Assembly (NCBI RefSeq): GCF_035917335.1 | Contig: NZ_CP109067.1 | Coordinates: forward strand, 1,800,501 to 1,864,500 | Source of the DNA: Micromonospora sp. NBC_01813 | GTDB lineage: Bacteria > Actinomycetota > Actinomycetes > Mycobacteriales > Micromonosporaceae | Direction: 5' to 3' | Length of the DNA: 64,000 nucleotides | Part shown: positions 60,090 to 64,000 of the stretch, in pieces | How positions within the stretch are numbered: the stretch's first letter is position 1 | How the letters are laid out: each line of letters opens with the position of its first letter | Notes under the pieces: generated by a model | Told to the model about the DNA's origin: nothing | Databases searched by the model: none | Seen by the model: only the letters and a program-made list of their open reading frames with translations | Position numbers and translations under genes: made by a program

Positions 60090-61087
60090 GATGGTTCCTT
60101 AAGTCGGAAGGCGGGGAACACTTCGGCGGCGAACAGCCGCAGCGAGGCGCGTAGCTTCTCGGCCGGCATGCCGAGCCACCCCGGGCGGAAGATGAGATGG
60201 TCGAATCCCAGGTCACGCAGGGCGGAGATCCGTTCGATGAGGAACTCCGGCGAGCCCAGCAGCAGCGTGTTGCGGACCAGTTCGTCGAAGCGGTCCCGCT
60301 GCCAGCGCAGCGCCGGGTACTCGGCGTACGTGGAGTACTCCCGCCGGGCGTGCGGCAGCGCCTCGGTGACGGCCTGCTCGGTGCTCGGCGCGCAGTACAG
60401 CTCGACGCCGACGGGGCGCTGCACCGACGCCGGATCCCGGCCGTACTCGGCCAGCGCCTCGTCGTAGACGGCGAGATGCTCGGGCAGGAACCGCCGGCTC
60501 GGTGAGTTGCCCGGCGCGTACCAGGCGTCGCCGAGGCGGGCGGCCCGACGGACCGCCTTCCGGCCGCCGGCGCCGATCCAGATCGGCGGACCATCCGGTG
60601 TCAGCGGCCGTACGCCGATCGTCGCATCGGTCTGCGGGTAGAACTCGCCGTCATGGGTGACCGGTCGCCCGGTCCACAGGGCCCGGATCAGCCGCAGGCT
60701 CTCGTCGAAGCGGCGGAACCGGGCCTGCGGGTCGATACCGAAGGCCGCGAACTCGTTCTCCCGGTAGCCGGCACCGACCCCGAGGACCACCCGCCCGCCG
60801 GACAGCTGGTCCAGGGTGGCGAACTCCTCCGCGATGTGCACCGGGTGGAACATCGGCAGCAGCAGGATGCCGGTGCCGAGCGTCATGTCACCGGAGCGCG
60901 GGATCAGGCTCGCCAGCATCGAGATCGGTTGCGGGGTGGCCAGGTTGGACTGGAAGTGGTTGATCGTCCAGACCGAGTCGTAGCCCAGCTCCGCGGCGAG
61001 TTCGACGGTGCCGAACAGCTCGTCGAGGTGCGTACGCAGGTCGTCGCCGGGCGGGTACTGGTGCGACGCCATGATGCCGAACTTCAT
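60086..61087 (-). CDS. LLM-class flavin-dependent oxidoreductase 2
   Basis: The 333-residue paralogue starts MKFGIMASHQYPPGDDLRTH and carries MTLGTGILLLPMFHPVHIAEEFATLDQLSGGRVVLGVGAGYRENEF. Its first 150 residues are highly similar to oxidoreductase 1, but the C-terminal half diverges, suggesting a different substrate. GGAGG precedes the ATG and the start overlaps the acyl-CoA ligase stop by one base. It is one of four such enzymes in the operon. Confidence 0.9.
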   Translation of the reverse strand: MKFGIMASHQYPPGDDLRTHLDELFGTVELAAELGYDSVWTINHFQSNLATPQPISMLASLIPRSGDMTLGTGILLLPMFHPVHIAEEFATLDQLSGGRVVLGVGAGYRENEFAAFGIDPQARFRRFDESLRLIRALWTGRPVTHDGEFYPQTDATIGVRPLTPDGPPIWIGAGGRKAVRRAARLGDAWYAPGNSPSRRFLPEHLAVYDEALAEYGRDPASVQRPVGVELYCAPSTEQAVTEALPHARREYSTYAEYPALRWQRDRFDELVRNTLLLGSPEFLIERISALRDLGFDHLIFRPGWLGMPAEKLRASLRLFAAEVFPAFRLKEPS

Positions 61088-62694
61088 CAGCCCTCCCCCG
61101 CCGTCGAGGTCGCCGGCGCGACCCGGCTGAGCTTGCCGGTGGCGCTGCGTTCCAGGGCCGGGACGAATTCGATCCGCCGGGGCGTCTTGAAGTGGGCGAG
61201 CCGGTCCCGGGCGTACGCGACGATCCGCTCGGCCAGTTGGGCGTCGGACACCGCGTCGTCGGCCTCGCGTACCACGAGCGCCACCGGGATCTCCCCGAGC
61301 CGGTCGTCGGGACGCCCGAGTACCCGGACGTCGCTGACCAGCGGATGCCCGCGCAGCTCGTCCTCGATCTCCTCCGGCCACACCTGGAAACCGCCGCACT
61401 TGATCATGTCCCGTTTGCGGCCGACCAGGAACAGCACCCCGTCGTCGTCGACGTAGCCGATGTCGCCGGTGTGCACCCAACCGTCGCGGACCAGCTCCCG
61501 CGACGCCTCGGCGTCGTCGACGTACCCCTTGGTCAGCGCCGAGCGGACCACCACCTCGCCCTGTCCCCCGGCCGGTAGCGCGGCACCGGTGTCGTCGCGG
61601 ATCTCCAGTTCGACGCCCGGGTAGACCCGTCCGGCGGAGCCGGGCTTCCAGCGGCCGGCCTTCATGTCCCGGCCGGTCCAGCCGGCGATGTGCCCGGCCT
61701 CGGTGGATCCGTAGTTGACCAGGATCGGTACCCGGTAGCGCTGCTCGAAGGCGCGGCGCAGTGGCCACGAGATGGCCTGACCGGCCACCAGGACGGACTT
61801 GACGCCGTCGAACGGCAGGTCCCGTTCGGCGTGCACGATGTCGTAGACCATGGTGGGCAGGAAGAAGAAGTTGTCGAACCCGTACCGGTCCATCAGGTCG
61901 GCGAGCCGGTCGACGCCGAACCGTTGCCAGACCACCGCCGGGCGGCCGACGAAGAACGTGAACAGCAACGAGTGCTGTCCGCCGCTGTGGAACAGCGGCA
62001 GGGCGATCAGGTTCGGCCGGGCGTCGCGCGCGGCGGTGCCTTGCGCGTCGGTGCCGGTGGCGACCCGGGCCAGGCGCATCAGCGAGTCGCGGGTGCCGCC
62101 GTGGGTGACGCTGACCGCTTTCGGTCGTCCGGTCGTGCCGCCGGTGAACAGGACGCAGGCCTCGGAATCCGGGGCAACGTCGACCGCCGGCACCCGGATC
62201 TCCTGACGCCAGGGCAGCACCTCGACGCCGGTGACCGGCGGCGCGTACGGCTCGGTGTCGGCGACCGGCTCCGAAATGCTGCGGATCGGGACGTGCCCGC
62301 TGGTGGTGGCGAGATCGGCGACGACGTCCGGGCGGCGTCCGTCGACGAGCAGCAGCCGAGGATCGGTCTTGGCGAGCGACTCGGCGAGTTCGGCGGCGTT
62401 GTAGAGGCTGCTGACGGTGACCGGAACGGCGCCGATCTTCCAGCAGCCGAAGAGGAAGAAGGCGATCTCCGGGCCGTTGGTCAGGTAGCAGGCGACCCGG
62501 TCACCGGCGACGATGCCCTGTGCCCGCAGGGCGGTGGCCACCCCACCGGCGAGCAGATCGATCTGGTCGAACGTCCACGATCGGCCGTCCTCGCCGTACA
62601 GGCCCGGCAGGTCGCCCCGGTCGGCGCGGCGGCCCTCCAGGACGCAGGCCAGGTTGCCGGCGTTCGTCGGGGTGCCCGCGGCGCTGTCGCTCAT
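61087..62694 (-). CDS. AMP-binding acyl-CoA ligase
   Basis: The 535-residue protein has the adenylate-forming motifs: LFTGGTTGRPKAVSVTHGG (P-loop), NYGSTEAGHIAGW, the HTGDIGYVDDDGVLFLVGRKRDMIKCGGFQVWPEEIE hinge region, and the C-terminal ATGKLSR lysine. It activates a carboxylic acid with ATP to an acyl-CoA. In the operon it would provide the CoA thioester used by the crotonase-fold and flavin enzymes. The substrate cannot be read; a bulky or cyclic acid is plausible from the neighbours. Confidence 0.92.
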   Translation of the reverse strand: MSDSAAGTPTNAGNLACVLEGRRADRGDLPGLYGEDGRSWTFDQIDLLAGGVATALRAQGIVAGDRVACYLTNGPEIAFFLFGCWKIGAVPVTVSSLYNAAELAESLAKTDPRLLLVDGRRPDVVADLATTSGHVPIRSISEPVADTEPYAPPVTGVEVLPWRQEIRVPAVDVAPDSEACVLFTGGTTGRPKAVSVTHGGTRDSLMRLARVATGTDAQGTAARDARPNLIALPLFHSGGQHSLLFTFFVGRPAVVWQRFGVDRLADLMDRYGFDNFFFLPTMVYDIVHAERDLPFDGVKSVLVAGQAISWPLRRAFEQRYRVPILVNYGSTEAGHIAGWTGRDMKAGRWKPGSAGRVYPGVELEIRDDTGAALPAGGQGEVVVRSALTKGYVDDAEASRELVRDGWVHTGDIGYVDDDGVLFLVGRKRDMIKCGGFQVWPEEIEDELRGHPLVSDVRVLGRPDDRLGEIPVALVVREADDAVSDAQLAERIVAYARDRLAHFKTPRRIEFVPALERSATGKLSRVAPATSTAGEG

Positions 62695-63698
62695 CGGACC
62701 TCCCCGGGGGTCGGAGTCGAGGTGGCGAGCCGGGGGATGACCTCGGCGCCGAACCGGGCCAGTTGCTCCATCGCCTCGGCCTGGCCGGCACCGACGAACT
62801 GGTGGCGCAGCGAGACCTCGGTGATGCCGAGCTCGGTCTCCCAGCGGCGGAGCTTGTCGACGATCTGGTCCGCCGAGCCGACCAGGCAGTCCTCGGCCAG
62901 GTACCGGTCGACGTCCAGGGACTGGGCGTCGTCCCACGACTTGTAGCCCGCGTACTGGCGCTGCAGGTGCGGGCGGACGCCCGCGACGGCGGCGGCGTAG
63001 GTGTCGCCGATGAAGGCCTCCCGGGTCATCGGGTACTCGCGGTCGACGGCGAAGCCGCGGTCGATCAGTTCGCCGCGGTAGATACCGAGCAGCCGGGCGA
63101 GTTCCTCGTCGTTGCCTTTGGGGCCGATGAGCCACGGTGCGTCCAGCCGGGCGGCGCGGCGGATCGCCGGCTCGGCGAACGCGCCGATCCACAGCGGCGG
63201 GCCGCCGGGCTGCACCGGGCGCAGTGCCAACGACGCGCCGGGGACCTCGCCCCAGCTGCCGGCGAGGTCGATCGTCTCGCCGTTCCACAGCGACCGCAGG
63301 ATCGGCACGTACTCCCGCAGCCGCCGCAACCGGTCGCTCCACTCCACCCCGAACGCGGCGGTCTCGCGTTTGCGATAGCCGGCACCCATGCCAACGGTCA
63401 GCCGCCCCCGGGAGAGCACGTCGAGGGAGGCGAGATCCTCTGCGAGCGCGACCGGGTTGAGCAGCGGCGCCAGCAGCACCGCGAAGCCGATGCGTACCCG
63501 TACGGTCGCCTGGGCGAGATACCCGGCCAGCGGTATCGGCTGGACGAACGCCGACCGGGCCAGGAAGTGGTGTCCCAGGTAGACGGCGTGGAAGCCGGCG
63601 GCCTCGGCGGCGGCGGCCTGGGCGAGCACGTCGTCGATGCCGTCGGCGGCGCTCGCCGCCGGGTCGAACTGGGCGCTGAGGAAACAGCTGACCTTCAC
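62691..63698 (-). CDS. LLM-class flavin-dependent oxidoreductase 3
   Basis: This 335-residue paralogue begins with VKVSCFLSAQFDPAASAADG, with VRIGFAVLLAPLLNPVALAEDLASLDVLSRGRLTVGMGAGYRKRET and PLWIGAFAEPAIRRAARLDAPW. It is more distant from oxidoreductases 1 and 2 than they are from each other. The GTG start overlaps the upstream stop (GTGA), and its stop overlaps the ligase start (ATGA). Confidence 0.9.
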   Translation of the reverse strand: MKVSCFLSAQFDPAASAADGIDDVLAQAAAAEAAGFHAVYLGHHFLARSAFVQPIPLAGYLAQATVRVRIGFAVLLAPLLNPVALAEDLASLDVLSRGRLTVGMGAGYRKRETAAFGVEWSDRLRRLREYVPILRSLWNGETIDLAGSWGEVPGASLALRPVQPGGPPLWIGAFAEPAIRRAARLDAPWLIGPKGNDEELARLLGIYRGELIDRGFAVDREYPMTREAFIGDTYAAAVAGVRPHLQRQYAGYKSWDDAQSLDVDRYLAEDCLVGSADQIVDKLRRWETELGITEVSLRHQFVGAGQAEAMEQLARFGAEVIPRLATSTPTPGEVR

Positions 63699-64000
63699 CC
63701 GACGACCGCCTCGGTGGCGGGCGTGGTCACCAGCTCGTCGCCCTGGCCGCTGGCGCGAAAGTGCGGGATGACCTTGTCGGCGAACTCCTCCATCGACTTC
63801 AACGCGCTGCGCCGATCGAGCGACGGGATGCGCAGCCAGCCGATGTAGTGGTTGATGCCGAGTTGGTCGCGCAGCATCTCGATGGTCTCGATGACGCGCT
63901 GTGCCGAGCCGAAGTTCCCGCCGTGGGTCAGGGTCTGCTCCAGGGTCAACAGTTCGATGTTCTTGGCGACCGCCGCGTAGTAGGACCGCTCCTGCTCGAT
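63695..64000 (-). CDS. Partial LLM-class flavin-dependent oxidoreductase 4 (C-terminal part)
   Basis: The frame stays open to the right edge, so the gene is truncated by the window. The visible 101 residues include SAQRVIETIEMLRDQLGINHYIGWLRIPSL and EEFADKVIPHFRASG. These align with the C-terminal ends of the other three oxidoreductases of the operon (for example SIEIVERFAREVMPRFRA in number 1). Its stop overlaps the next start, so it is translationally coupled. Confidence 0.8.
   Translation of the reverse strand: MEQERSYYAAVAKNIELLTLEQTLTHGGNFGSAQRVIETIEMLRDQLGINHYIGWLRIPSLDRRSALKSMEEFADKVIPHFRASGQGDELVTTPATEAVVG

Overview
The window is high-GC actinomycete DNA, most like Micromonosporaceae (Micromonospora and relatives). 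The support is strong GC bias at third codon positions, many GTG and a few TTG starts, 4-bp stop/start overlaps, a second type IIA topoisomerase (parE-parC) of actinomycete type, a SARP regulator with NB-ARC and TPR domains, secreted GH10/GH43 enzymes with CBM2 or AbfB modules, and mycothiol-type (MDMPI) and sporulation (Spo0M) families. I see no tRNA, rRNA, CRISPR array, prophage or intact insertion sequence. The genus is an inference from protein character only.

Layout. 1-904: tandem paralogous small secreted proteins. 959-9109: bifunctional AdhE, a membrane-anchored helix-hairpin-helix protein, an ASCH-MDMPI fusion, a GNAT enzyme and a large TPM-domain protein. 9121-11370: a three-gene molybdopterin/flavin redox operon and a MazF-type toxin-antitoxin pair. 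11520-15397: a sugar ABC importer operon (binding lipoprotein, two permeases, YesL-like protein) behind a promoter with a LacI-type palindrome. 15435-22322: soluble transhydrogenase, a serine hydrolase, a MEDS-STAS/anti-sigma kinase pair, a CaCA exchanger and Spo0M. 22765-25779: SARP regulator.

25791-38459 (perhaps to 39426) is the most interesting accessory block: two divergent, translationally coupled operons. Leftward: class III aminotransferase, NAD-dependent epimerase, decaprenyl-phosphate phosphoribosyltransferase-like UbiA, three GT2 enzymes, a membrane-anchored EEP-family phosphoesterase and a flippase-like membrane protein. Rightward: a fourth GT2, a NodB-type deacetylase, a methyltransferase and a GT87 enzyme, followed by an aldo/keto reductase. 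The four GT2s are paralogues with shared unusual motifs. Together they look like an uncharacterised pathway that builds, modifies, flips and transfers polyprenyl-phosphate-linked (possibly ribose-derived, aminated) sugars for a cell-surface glycan.

39448-44032: parE-parC operon. 44268-55243: polysaccharide and protein degradation (GH10-CBM2 xylanase, S8 protease, glycogen-debranching-type enzyme, two GH43-AbfB arabinosidase-like proteins in mirror-image domain order), with threonine dehydratase, an SCP2 protein and a DAG-kinase-type lipid kinase between them. Palindromes near the xylanase and the second GH43 suggest substrate-dependent repression. 55425-57709: a P-loop kinase and a DUF4139 protein. 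57782-64000: a tightly coupled seven-gene leftward operon (running off the right edge) of four luciferase-like flavin oxidoreductases, an acyl-CoA ligase, a crotonase-fold enzyme without the usual catalytic glutamates, and a VOC protein. It is probably an undescribed CoA-thioester pathway.
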